Below, piece after piece: positions 53,991 through 61,893 of a stretch of 64,000 nucleotides of DNA. The stretch's first letter is position 1. Every line of letters begins with the position of its first letter. The notes below the pieces were generated by a model. That model was given only the letters and a program-made list of their open reading frames with translations. It had not been told where the DNA came from and ran no database searches. The stretch spans positions 22,333 to 86,332 of the forward strand of contig NZ_MRDE01000074.1 of NCBI RefSeq assembly GCF_001968835.1. Reading direction: 5' to 3'. Both the position numbers and the translations under genes were made by a program. The stretch comes from Tersicoccus phoenicis (GTDB taxonomy: Bacteria > Actinomycetota > Actinomycetes > Actinomycetales > Micrococcaceae).

Positions 53991-54712
53991 CCGCGGCCTC
54001 CCTTCTGTGCTGCCTCGGCGCGTTTCTCGATCTCGGCGGACCGGTCGAGCGGGTCCTGCTGGGGACGGACGTCGCGTTGTTCGAACGGTTCGAGGGCGTC
54101 GACGCCGATGTTCTTGTATCCGCGCGGGTAAGCAGGCCCGGCGAAGCCGATCTCATCCCACGCCGACGGGTGCGAGTAGAAGGCCGTGCACGCGTAGCGC
54201 GTCCAGAGGCTCCACACCTGCTTGGCCGGGTAGTCGCGCCACCGATCGGCGGTGAGGATGCCCTGCAACAGGTCGCGTTGCACGGCGCCGGTCGCGTCGG
54301 CGAACGGGCACCCGTGCTGCTCCCGGGTCTGCGCGTCGAGCGCCGCCAGCGTCTCCTGCCACGCCTTCCGGTCGGGCGGCAGGTCCGCGTAGTACCAGCC
54401 GTCGGTCTGGTTCGCGGCCAGCCGGGCGTCGACCAGGTTGAGGACGGGGACGCGTTCCTCGTCGGACTCGCTCTGGTCCAGCAGCTGGATGAAGAGCGCC
54501 CGGGCGGTACGCGCCTCGTCGGGGGTGAAGAAGCTCAGGGGCGGCGGATCGCCCAGTCGGGCCAGCACGACGTCGCGGGTCGCCTCGTCCCAGTGGGGAG
54601 CCTGAGCGGCGGAGTCGAAGCCGGGGTAGCGGTGCCCCCCGGCGGCGTCGGACAGGGGCAACTGCAGGCGATCGCGGGTCACTGCCGCGCGCTCGGCCGC
54701 ATCGCGCGTCAC
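53987..54712 (-). CDS. Gluconate 2-dehydrogenase subunit 3-family protein
   Basis: A 241-residue small subunit partner of GMC dehydrogenases. FFTPDEARTARALFIQLLD and LLQGILTADRWRDYPAKQVW are typical of the family. The C-terminus carries YSHPSAWDEIGFAGPAYPRG. No Tat signal is obvious at the GTG start, unlike exported relatives. It is coupled to the GMC gene and to the upstream membrane protein gene by 4-base overlaps. Confidence 0.85.
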   Translation of the reverse strand: MTRDAAERAAVTRDRLQLPLSDAAGGHRYPGFDSAAQAPHWDEATRDVVLARLGDPPPLSFFTPDEARTARALFIQLLDQSESDEERVPVLNLVDARLAANQTDGWYYADLPPDRKAWQETLAALDAQTREQHGCPFADATGAVQRDLLQGILTADRWRDYPAKQVWSLWTRYACTAFYSHPSAWDEIGFAGPAYPRGYKNIGVDALEPFEQRDVRPQQDPLDRSAEIEKRAEAAQKGGRG

Positions 54713-55413
54713 TTCTCGCGCCTCAGCACGGCGGCCAGCAGTCCCATGCCGCCGACCACGGTGACCAGCAGCGGGGCGAGCAAGGGCGGCCCCATCTCCA
54801 TGTTGTAGGTGAAGTTGCGGAAGCCGCCGGGCTTCTGCGCGATGCCCCGGGCGTGCAGGACGACGCCCTGCAGCCCGTTGGCCACGATCACCGCTGACGC
54901 GATCGGCAGCGCGGTCTTGGCCATCCGGCGGTCGAAGAATCCGGCGGTGCCGGCCGCTGCGCCGACCGGTCCGAGGGCCACGGGCGCCCACATCCACGGG
55001 TCACCGAAGCTGGCCTTGTCGTGCTCGAAGAAGATCTCGGCAGCCGTGATCAGGGACCCGACGGCGGTCAGTCCGGCGAGGGACCGCTCGAAGTGGCCGG
55101 TCCGGACATTGCGCAGGGCCCGGTCCAGCAGGTGCTCCGGCTCAAGAGTGTGGTGTGGGCCGCGGACGGCGGCCAGGAGCCGTGCGGCCGGACCCGGTTC
55201 GGGAACGTGGCGGCCACCCCGGACGGTGGCCAGGAGCCGGGCTGCCGGACCCGGTTCGGGAACGTGGCGTGCACCGCGGACGGTGGCCAGGAGCCGTGCT
55301 GCCGATCTCGGTTCGGGAACGTGGCGTGGGCCGCGGACGGTGGCAAGGAGTCGGGCTGCCGATCTCGGTTCGATGGTGGATCGGGCTCTGCCGGCTCCGC
55401 GCGTGGACATCAT
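54709..55413 (-). CDS. Membrane protein with four 19-residue N-terminal repeats
   Basis: A 234-residue protein. Residues about 15-90 are four repeats of the type PAARLLATVRGxRHVPEPG. Four hydrophobic helices follow, with AEIFFEHDKASFGDPWMWAP and RNFTYNMEMGPPLLAPLLV. The membrane half accompanies GMC/subunit 3 pairs in other Actinobacteria and may anchor them or pass electrons; this is inference. GGAAGG lies 9 bases before ATG 55413, and ATG 55422 is an alternative. Confidence 0.65.
   Translation of the reverse strand: MMSTRGAGRARSTIEPRSAARLLATVRGPRHVPEPRSAARLLATVRGARHVPEPGPAARLLATVRGGRHVPEPGPAARLLAAVRGPHHTLEPEHLLDRALRNVRTGHFERSLAGLTAVGSLITAAEIFFEHDKASFGDPWMWAPVALGPVGAAAGTAGFFDRRMAKTALPIASAVIVANGLQGVVLHARGIAQKPGGFRNFTYNMEMGPPLLAPLLVTVVGGMGLLAAVLRREK
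55151..55378 (-). repeat. Four 57-base tandem repeats inside the membrane-protein gene
   Basis: The period is exactly 57 bases (GGACGG at 55164, 55221, 55278 and 55335), in frame, giving 19-residue units. Confidence 0.9.
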
Positions 55414-55718
55414 CGGCCGCATCCTTCCGAGACCGCGATCGGGGGTGCTCCTCGCCGTGGTCTCCGTCGTGGGGTACTCGGTTCCTCGTGACCTGGCGTG
55501 CCGTCGGCCCCGTTCAGTCAGCGTGCTTTCGACCGTACTCCCGCGACCACCGACGGCCAAGGGGCCACAGGGCCCGTCCAGAGAACCCGGAGCCACTGCT
55601 CAGGGGCCTCTCCGCTTCGCCGTGGCCACCACCGACGGGTGCTGCTCCCGGTGCACGCGCGTCGGTCCCCGGTGCACGCGCGTCGGTCGCGGTGCACCCA
55701 CGGCAGTCCCGTCGCTGG

Positions 55719-55786
55719 GCCGAGAGTGCGGCAGATGTCGCCATTCGGCATGAATGGGTGCGTCATCCGCACACTGGGTGGACGCC
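55719..55786. repeat. 68-base direct repeat, copy A
   Basis: Starts GCCGAGAGTGCGGCAG and ends CACTGGGTGGACGCC. Inner AGTGCGG and CCGCACACT blocks are partly complementary. Confidence 0.8.
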
Positions 55787-55800
55787 TCCGGCTGATGCTC

Positions 55801-55868
55801 GCCGAGAGTGCGGCAGGTGTCGCCATTCGGCGCGGATGGGTGCGTCATCGGCACACTGGGCGGACGCC
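55801..55868. repeat. 68-base direct repeat, copy B
   Basis: Same orientation as copy A, with few substitutions, 14 bases after it. Confidence 0.8.
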
Positions 55869-56039
55869 GTCGGGCGAGTCACGGCGTGAGTCCCGTCATC
55901 CCGCCCGGTCAGGCGTCGTCGCAGGCGATAGAGTGGAGGGCGGCCGCGTTCGGCCGCTTCAGCCCCGACCATGTCGGGTTGCGCTGTCATCCCGGTCGTC
56001 GAACCGGGACCATCACTCTTCTGTCTGTGAGGCAACACC

Positions 56040-57650
56040 ATGACTCAGCCGCCAGCTTCCGGCGCGGGCCGGGAGGCCAACCGCCGTCGAGGTGACTCGG
56101 CATCCGGCCGGCGATCCGCACCGCGGTCACCGAACGCCGGCTCATCGAATCAGCGCTCCTCCGCGCCGGGTTCGTCTGGTTCCCATTCCGACGCCGGCCG
56201 CTCCGGTGGGAACGGCTACGGCCGTTCCGGTGACGACCGATCCGGCGAGTACGGTTACGGCCGCTCCGGCGGTTACGGTCGCCCGGGTGGTGCCGGTCGC
56301 TCCGGCGGTTACGGTCGCCCGGGTGGTGCCGGTCGCTCCGGCGACTCGGGTGGTGCCGGTCGCTCCGGCGGCGATCGCTCCGGCGGGTACGGCCGCTCCG
56401 GCGACGACCGCAAGGGTGGTGCCCCTCGGGACGGTGGCCGTGGGGGTGCCCCGCGATTCGGTGGTGGCCGCGGTGGTTCCCCGCGGGACGGCGGACCACG
56501 AAGCGAGCGCACCGGCGCTGGCGACCGGTACGGCCGGGACGGCGACGCCCGGGAGTTCGGGGGCCGGGAGTTCGGTGGACGTCCGGGCGCCGATCGTCGC
56601 ACCAGCAACACGAGTCGCACCAGCAACACGAGTCGTACCAGCAACACCAGTGCCACCGGCTTCGGGAGCCCCGGAAGGGCCGGGAAGCCAGGCAAACCGG
56701 GAAAGCCCGGCGTCGGCGGTGGCAGCAGAAGTGGCAAGCAGGGCGCGGCCCGGGGTGGCGCTGCTGCTGGGGATGCACGCCGTGACCCGAAGCCCTTCGC
56801 CAACGAGCGGTTCGGCAAGGACGTCAAGCCGGCGGGACCGCCCAGGCAGCAGCGCCCCAAGCACCGCGGCAGCGCCACGCCGCCGCCGTCGGGCCCGCTG
56901 GCCCGGCCCGAACGCCTGCACAGCAAGGACGGCGAACGGCTGCAGAAGATCATGGCCCACGCCGGGGTCGCCTCCCGCCGCGTGTGCGAGGAGATGATCG
57001 AGGCGGGCCGCGTGGAGGTCGACGGCCAGGTGGTGCGCGAGCTCGGCATCCGGGTCGACGCGCAGCGCTCCACCATCCACGTGGACGGCATCCGGATCCA
57101 GGTCGACGAGACCCTGCGCTACCTCGTGTTCAACAAGCCCGCCGGGGTCGTCTCCACCATGGACGACCCGGAGGGCCGCCCCGCCATCTCCGACTTCCTG
57201 CGGGAGACCCCCGAGCGGCTCTTCCACGTCGGCCGGCTGGACGTCTCCACCGAGGGCCTGCTGCTGCTGACCAACGACGGCGAACTGGCCAACCGGCTCA
57301 CCCACCCCTCCTACGAGGTGCCCAAGACGTACCTCGTGCAGGTCCGGGGGCCGCTGCCCAAGGGCATCGGTGCGCAGATGAAGGCCGGCATCGAGCTGGA
57401 GGACGGGTTCGCGAGTGTCGACTCGTTCCGGCTGGTCGACTCGACCCCCGGGCACGTGCTGATCGAGGTCGTCCTGCACTCGGGCCGCAACCGGATCGTC
57501 CGCCGCCTGTTCGACGCGGTCGGCTTCCCGGTGCTGCGGCTGGTCCGCGTCAAGCTGGGCCCGATCGCCCTCGGGGACCAGAAGCAGGGCTCCATCCGCG
57601 CGCTCGGCCGGCGAGAGGCCGGCGTCCTGCTCGCTTCTGTCGGCCTGTAG
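56040..57650 (+). CDS. rluB: 23S rRNA pseudouridine synthase (RluB-type) with long disordered N-terminus
   Basis: A 536-residue protein. The first ~285 residues are low-complexity Gly/Arg/Ser with repeats such as GRSGGYGRPGGA and three NTSRTS units. The S4 domain follows (RLQKIMAHAGVASRRVCEEM). The catalytic domain has FNKPAGVVSTMDDPEGR and the nucleophile in HVGRLDVSTEGLLLLTNDGE (Asp at about residue 401). RluB relatives usually have about 250 residues, so the tail doubles the length. In Actinobacteria it normally follows scpB. Confidence 0.93.
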   Translation: MTQPPASGAGREANRRRGDSASGRRSAPRSPNAGSSNQRSSAPGSSGSHSDAGRSGGNGYGRSGDDRSGEYGYGRSGGYGRPGGAGRSGGYGRPGGAGRSGDSGGAGRSGGDRSGGYGRSGDDRKGGAPRDGGRGGAPRFGGGRGGSPRDGGPRSERTGAGDRYGRDGDAREFGGREFGGRPGADRRTSNTSRTSNTSRTSNTSATGFGSPGRAGKPGKPGKPGVGGGSRSGKQGAARGGAAAGDARRDPKPFANERFGKDVKPAGPPRQQRPKHRGSATPPPSGPLARPERLHSKDGERLQKIMAHAGVASRRVCEEMIEAGRVEVDGQVVRELGIRVDAQRSTIHVDGIRIQVDETLRYLVFNKPAGVVSTMDDPEGRPAISDFLRETPERLFHVGRLDVSTEGLLLLTNDGELANRLTHPSYEVPKTYLVQVRGPLPKGIGAQMKAGIELEDGFASVDSFRLVDSTPGHVLIEVVLHSGRNRIVRRLFDAVGFPVLRLVRVKLGPIALGDQKQGSIRALGRREAGVLLASVGL

Positions 57651-57658
57651 GCGGCCGG

Positions 57659-58783
57659 ATGAACCCGCAGCTGCTGAAGAAGTCCGCCCACCTGCACGGT
57701 CCCGTGCTGATCGTGGGCACCGGCCTGCTCGGTGCCAGCATCGGCCTCGGATTACGGCAGCGGGGCGTCGACGTCTACCTCTCCGACGCGTCGCCGTCCG
57801 CCGAGGCGGTGGCCACGGACATCGCGGCGGGAGTGCCCGTCGCCGACGCCCCGGCGGAGTTCGCTCCCGAGCTCGTCGTCGTGGCTGCGCCGCCGGACGT
57901 CTGCGGCGGCCTCGTCGCGGCGGCGCTGCGCACCTACCCGCACGCCGCCGTGACCGACGTCGCGAGCGTCAAGGCCGCGGTGCTGGCCGAGGTGCGCGCG
58001 ACCCTCGGCGACGACGTCGGCCAGCTTCGCCGCTACCTCGGCTCGCACCCGATGGCCGGCCGGGAGCGGTCCGGCGCCGTCGCTGCCCGGGCCGAGCTGT
58101 TCACGTCCGCGCCGTGGGTGATCTGTCCGCACGACCACGTCGACCCGCACGTCTACCGGGTCGTCACCTCGCTCGCCGTCGACCTCGGCGGCGTCGTGAC
58201 GACCATGGAGCCGGCGCAGCACGACGAGGCGGTCGCCCTCGTCTCCCACCTGCCCCAGGTGGTGTCCTCCCTGCTGGCGAGCCGGCTGCAGGACACGCCC
58301 GCCGCCGCGCTGTCGCTGGCGGGCCAGGGCCTGCGGGACGTCACCCGGATCGCCGCCAGCGACCCGGGACTGTGGGTGCAGATCCTCGGCGCCAACGCCG
58401 GGCAGTTGGTCGAGCCGCTGGAGGGCCTGCGCGCCGACATCGACCGGCTGCTGCACACCCTGCGTGCCCCGGCCGCGCCCGGCGCCCGCCTGGACATGGC
58501 GCAGCTGATCGCCGAGGGCAACGTCGGGCAGGCCCGGATCCCCGGCAAGCACGGCGGACCCGCGCAGCAGTTCGCCTGGCTGACCGTGTTGGTCGATGAC
58601 AAGCCCGGCCAGATCGCGACGCTGCTGACCGAGATCGGCGGCCTGGACGTCAATCTCGAGGACCTGCGACTCGGCCACTCGGCCGGGCTGCCCGTCGGCA
58701 TGGTGGAGATCGCCGTGCTGCCGTCGAAGAAGCAGTCGCTGGTCGATGACCTGACCGGCCGTGGATGGAAGGTGGTTGCGTGA
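57659..58783 (+). CDS. tyrA: Prephenate dehydrogenase with ACT domain
   Basis: A 374-residue enzyme of tyrosine synthesis. The NAD motif is PVLIVGTGLLGASIGLGLRQ. Catalytic segments are DVASVKAAVLAEV and GSHPMAGRERSG, with the His. HDEAVALVSHLPQVVSSLLA is the dimer helix. A C-terminal ACT domain (LTVLVDDKPGQIATLLTEIG) should give feedback control by tyrosine. It starts 9 bases after rluB and is coupled to cmk (GTGA). Confidence 0.93.
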   Translation: MNPQLLKKSAHLHGPVLIVGTGLLGASIGLGLRQRGVDVYLSDASPSAEAVATDIAAGVPVADAPAEFAPELVVVAAPPDVCGGLVAAALRTYPHAAVTDVASVKAAVLAEVRATLGDDVGQLRRYLGSHPMAGRERSGAVAARAELFTSAPWVICPHDHVDPHVYRVVTSLAVDLGGVVTTMEPAQHDEAVALVSHLPQVVSSLLASRLQDTPAAALSLAGQGLRDVTRIAASDPGLWVQILGANAGQLVEPLEGLRADIDRLLHTLRAPAAPGARLDMAQLIAEGNVGQARIPGKHGGPAQQFAWLTVLVDDKPGQIATLLTEIGGLDVNLEDLRLGHSAGLPVGMVEIAVLPSKKQSLVDDLTGRGWKVVA

Positions 58784-59532
58784 GCGCTGGTGCTGAGAAT
58801 CGGAGCGGTACCGAGACGAACGCGTTCGACGGCGAGCTCGTCGTCGCGATCGACGGGCCCTCGGGCTCGGGCAAGACGAGCGTCAGCCGGGCGGTCGCCC
58901 GCCGGCTCGGCCTCGCGTTCCTGGACACCGGGGCGATGTACCGGGCGCTGACGTGGTACTGCCTGGACTCCGGGCTGGACCTGGCGGCAGCGACCGCCGC
59001 CGCCGACGAGAAGCTCGCGTCCGACGTCGTCGAGGCCGCCGTCGAGCTGCCGCTGATCATGGGCCTGGATCCCGAGCACGAGACGGTCGAGGTCGACGGG
59101 CAGGACATCACCGCCGTCATCCGCGACCCCCGTATCTCCGCCGCCGTCAGTGCCGTCGCCACCAACACCGCCGCCCGGGCCGTGCTGGTCGAACGGCAGC
59201 GGCGGCTGATCGAGCAGACCGGCCGGCGCGTCGTCGCCGAGGGCCGGGACATCACCACCGTCGTCGCCCCGGACGCCACCGCCCGGATCCTGCTCACCGC
59301 CTCACCCGAGGCCCGGATGGGCCGCCGCGGTCACCAGCTCGGCGGCACCCAGACCGACGCGGACCTGCACCGGCAGGTGGTGCAGCGGGACGCCAGGGAC
59401 TCCACCGTGGTCGACTTCATGACCGCCGCCGCGGGTGTCACCACGGTCGACTCCACCGAGCTGGACTTCGCGCAGACCGTCGACGCCGTCATCGACGTGA
59501 TTCGCGCGTCGAAGTCCAACACAGCGAAGTGA
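58780..59532 (+). CDS. cmk: Cytidylate kinase
   Basis: A 250-residue CMP/dCMP kinase. P-loop AIDGPSGSGKTSVSRAV, then FLDTGAMYRALTWY and VVAEGRDITTVVAPDA. The first 20 residues are an extra tail. Coupled to tyrA by overlap; plsC follows 10 bases after its stop, and der lies further downstream. Confidence 0.95.
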   Translation: MSAGAENRSGTETNAFDGELVVAIDGPSGSGKTSVSRAVARRLGLAFLDTGAMYRALTWYCLDSGLDLAAATAAADEKLASDVVEAAVELPLIMGLDPEHETVEVDGQDITAVIRDPRISAAVSAVATNTAARAVLVERQRRLIEQTGRRVVAEGRDITTVVAPDATARILLTASPEARMGRRGHQLGGTQTDADLHRQVVQRDARDSTVVDFMTAAAGVTTVDSTELDFAQTVDAVIDVIRASKSNTAK

Positions 59533-59542
59533 ACACCGTCAG

Positions 59543-60220
59543 GTGAATCCGTCCGCGCGTCCGGCCCATCCGGCCCCGCCGCTGTGGATGAACCGGTGGA
59601 GCCGGCCGGTGGGGCGGCTCCTGGACCACGCGCTGTACGCGACCGACGTCGTCGGCGCCTCCTCCGTGCCCGTCGACGGCCCGGTGATCTTCGCGGCCAA
59701 CCACATCTCCGCGCTCGACGGCCCGGTGCTCGTCGGCGCGGCGCCGCGGTACATGAACGTGCTGGTCAAGAAGGAGATGTTCACCGGGTTCCTCGGCCGG
59801 GTGCTGCAGTACTCCGGTCAGCTGCCGGTGAACCGGGCGGGGGACCGGCGGGCGCTGCAGACCGCGAAGGCCGTGCTCGACGCCGGCCGGTGCGTCGGGA
59901 TCCTGCCCGAGGGCACCCGTGGCGGGGGAGACGTTGCCGCCATCAGTTCGGGGGTCGCCTGGCTGGCGCTGGCCACGGGCGCGCCGGTCGTCCCGGTCGC
60001 CGTTCTCGGCACCCGGCTGACCGGGGAGAGGGTCACCCACATTCCGCGGCTGCGGCGGCGGTTCGCCGTGCACTTCGGCGTGCCGGTGCCGGTGGTGTCC
60101 GAGCCGGGGATGACCGGGCGGACCCGAATGGAGGCGGCCACCGAGACCATCCGTGCCGCCCTCGCCTCCCACGTGAGCGCCGCCGTCGCCGCGAGCGGGA
60201 TGCCGCTGCCGCGGGACTGA
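59543..60220 (+). CDS. plsC: 1-Acyl-sn-glycerol-3-phosphate acyltransferase (PlsC family)
   Basis: A 225-residue membrane-associated acyltransferase for phosphatidic acid. The catalytic NHISALD motif (an NHX4D variant), GQLPVNRAGDRRA and the PEGTRGGG motif are complete. It sits between cmk and der, as in many Actinobacteria. The GTG at 59543 has AGG only 4 bases upstream, so the start is not firm. Confidence 0.92.
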   Translation: MNPSARPAHPAPPLWMNRWSRPVGRLLDHALYATDVVGASSVPVDGPVIFAANHISALDGPVLVGAAPRYMNVLVKKEMFTGFLGRVLQYSGQLPVNRAGDRRALQTAKAVLDAGRCVGILPEGTRGGGDVAAISSGVAWLALATGAPVVPVAVLGTRLTGERVTHIPRLRRRFAVHFGVPVPVVSEPGMTGRTRMEAATETIRAALASHVSAAVAASGMPLPRD

Positions 60221-60224
60221 GGTT

Positions 60225-60389
60225 GCGCTGGCCCGTGTCGCATCGCCGGATCCGCCAGTGGGACAGTTCCTCCCGTCGAGGCGCTGGCCCGTGTCGCATC
60301 GCCGGATCCGCCAGTGGGACAGTTCCTCCCGTCGAGGCGGTGCCCCGTGTCGCGTCGGATCCGCCAGTGGGACAGTTCCTCCCGTCGAG
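60225..60389. repeat. Three 53-56 base tandem repeats, with an inverted segment at 60416-60433
   Basis: Units begin at 60225, 60281 and 60337, each containing GCCAGTGGGACAGTTCCT. Its exact reverse complement, AGGAACTGTCCCACTGGC, follows at 60416. The last unit and the inverted segment can fold into an 18-base stem after the plsC stop. Confidence 0.9.
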
Positions 60390-60469
60390 GCGGTGGTGAT
60401 GCGTCCCCTTTCGGTAGGAACTGTCCCACTGGCTGAGGATGAGCCGATTCGTTCGTCGAGGGACCGGTG

Positions 60470-60475
60470 TAGTGT
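60470..60475 (+). promoter_or_regulatory. -10 box (TAGTGT) of a leaderless transcript
   Basis: TAGTGT, 8 bases, then ATG 60484; no ribosome site. Confidence 0.4.
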
Positions 60476-60483
60476 CCGACAAC

Positions 60484-61738
60484 ATGGCCCAGCACGAGAC
60501 CGACATGGCCCAGCACCCGACCGACATGGCCCAGCACGAGACCGAGCACGTCCCGACCCACGCCCGGGTCCTCGTCGTCGGCGGCGGGAACGGCGGCATC
60601 TCCCTGGCGGCGCGGCTGAACCGGCAGGGCGTCGACGACGTCGTCATCGTCGAACCGCGCGTCGAGCACCAGTACCGACCGCTGCTCTCCTACGTCGGTG
60701 CCGGTCTGGCCTCGATCGAAGCCGCACGCCGGCCGCAGCGCGAGGCCATGCCGTCCGGCTCGACCTGGGTGCGCGACGCCGTCGAACGGATCGACCCGCA
60801 CGCGTCCACCGTGGCCCTGCGCAGCGGCGCGACCATCGGCTACGACCAGCTCGTGCTCGCGGCCGGATCGCGCCCTGACTGGGCCGCCATCGACGGTTCC
60901 GCCGAGGTGATGCTGGCCGAGAACGCCTCCACCAACTACCTGTTCGACCTGGCCCCGAAGACGTGGCGGCTGATCGACGGGATGCGCGCCGGGACCGCGC
61001 TGTTCACCATGCCGGACGCCACCTGCCCCTGCGCCGGCGCCGCCCAGAAGGTGCTGTACATGGCGTGCGACCTCTGGCGCAGCCGCGGCGTGCTGGACGA
61101 CATCCGCGTCGTCCTCACCGTCCCGACGGACACGGTCTTCGGCGTGCCCGGCGTCGACGAGGAGCTGATGCGCAAGGTCGCCGAGTACGGCATCGAGCTG
61201 CGCACGAACACGACGGTGCGGGCGCTGGACCGGGAGACGAACACCGCCACGCTCGAGGCGGACGGCCGCACCGAGGACCTGCCCTACGACCTGCTCCACC
61301 TGACACCGCCGCACGCCGCGCCGGCGTGGGTGAAGCAGTCCGGCCTGTCGTCCGAACAAGCCGCTGGCTTCGGTCGACGTCGACCCCGGCACGCTGCAAC
61401 ACCGCCGCTACCCGAACGTCTGGGCGATCGGCGACATCGCGGCCACGCCGGGGTCGAGCTCCGGCGCGGGGCTGCGCAAGGAGACGCCCGTCGTGGCGAA
61501 GAACCTGCAGGCGGTGCTCGCCGGGAAGGCACCGCAGCAGCGGTACCACGGCTACACCGCCAGCCCGTTCACCGTCAGCCGGCGCACCATGGTGTTCGCC
61601 GAGTTCGGTCCGGACGGGACGCCGATGCCGAGTTCTAAGCTGGTCAACCTGATGCGGGAGCGGCGCAGCACGTTCGTCCTGGACCGGTGGGTGCTGCCGT
61701 GGATCTACTGGCACCGCATCCTGCGCGGGAAGGCCTGA
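60484..61738 (+). pseudogene. Sulfide:quinone oxidoreductase-like flavoprotein gene with a single-base frameshift
   Basis: The first frame gives 296 good residues: a MAQHETD repeat tail, FAD motif RVLVVGGGNGGISLAARLNR, QYRPLLSYVGAGLA, and DATCPCAGAAQKVLYMACDL with the redox Cys. After Phe at 61369-61371 the frame turns to nonsense. Skipping one G at 61372 restores VDVDPGTLQHRRYPNVWAIG and RKETPVVAKNL, through to the stop at 61738 (417 residues in total). Either an assembly error or a recent inactivation. Type II/III SQR enzymes oxidise sulfide at the membrane; the assignment rests on the CAGAxQK motif. Confidence 0.85.
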
Positions 61739-61799
61739 GCGCGGCGGGTGAGGTCTCACGGTCGGAGCCGGGCGGGCCGGCCCCTGTGGTGGCGGGCCG

Positions 61800-61805
61800 T
61801 AGACT
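61800..61805 (+). promoter_or_regulatory. Possible -10 box (TAGACT) for der
   Basis: TAGACT lies 89 bases before the der ATG, so der would have a leader. AAGGA precedes the start by about 12 bases. Confidence 0.35.
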
Positions 61806-61893
61806 GGAACACTGGTGAACGGCGCATTCAACGCGCATCAGCCGCCCCGACCGTTCACTCTCTTCTGTCTTCCATCGCAAGGATCTGCCCGCC

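Larger units (their letters stand above)
55414..56039. other. Non-coding gap of 626 bases, repeat-rich
   Basis: It holds a promoter region for the minus-strand cassette, a two-copy 21-base repeat around CGGTGCACGCGCGTCGGTC (55650-55690), two 68-base direct repeats, and the leader of the pseudouridine synthase gene. No gene is convincing on either strand. Confidence 0.7.

Noticed and set aside
60225..60389. CRISPR-like array
   Set aside because: The units are contiguous copies without spacers; an ordinary tandem repeat.
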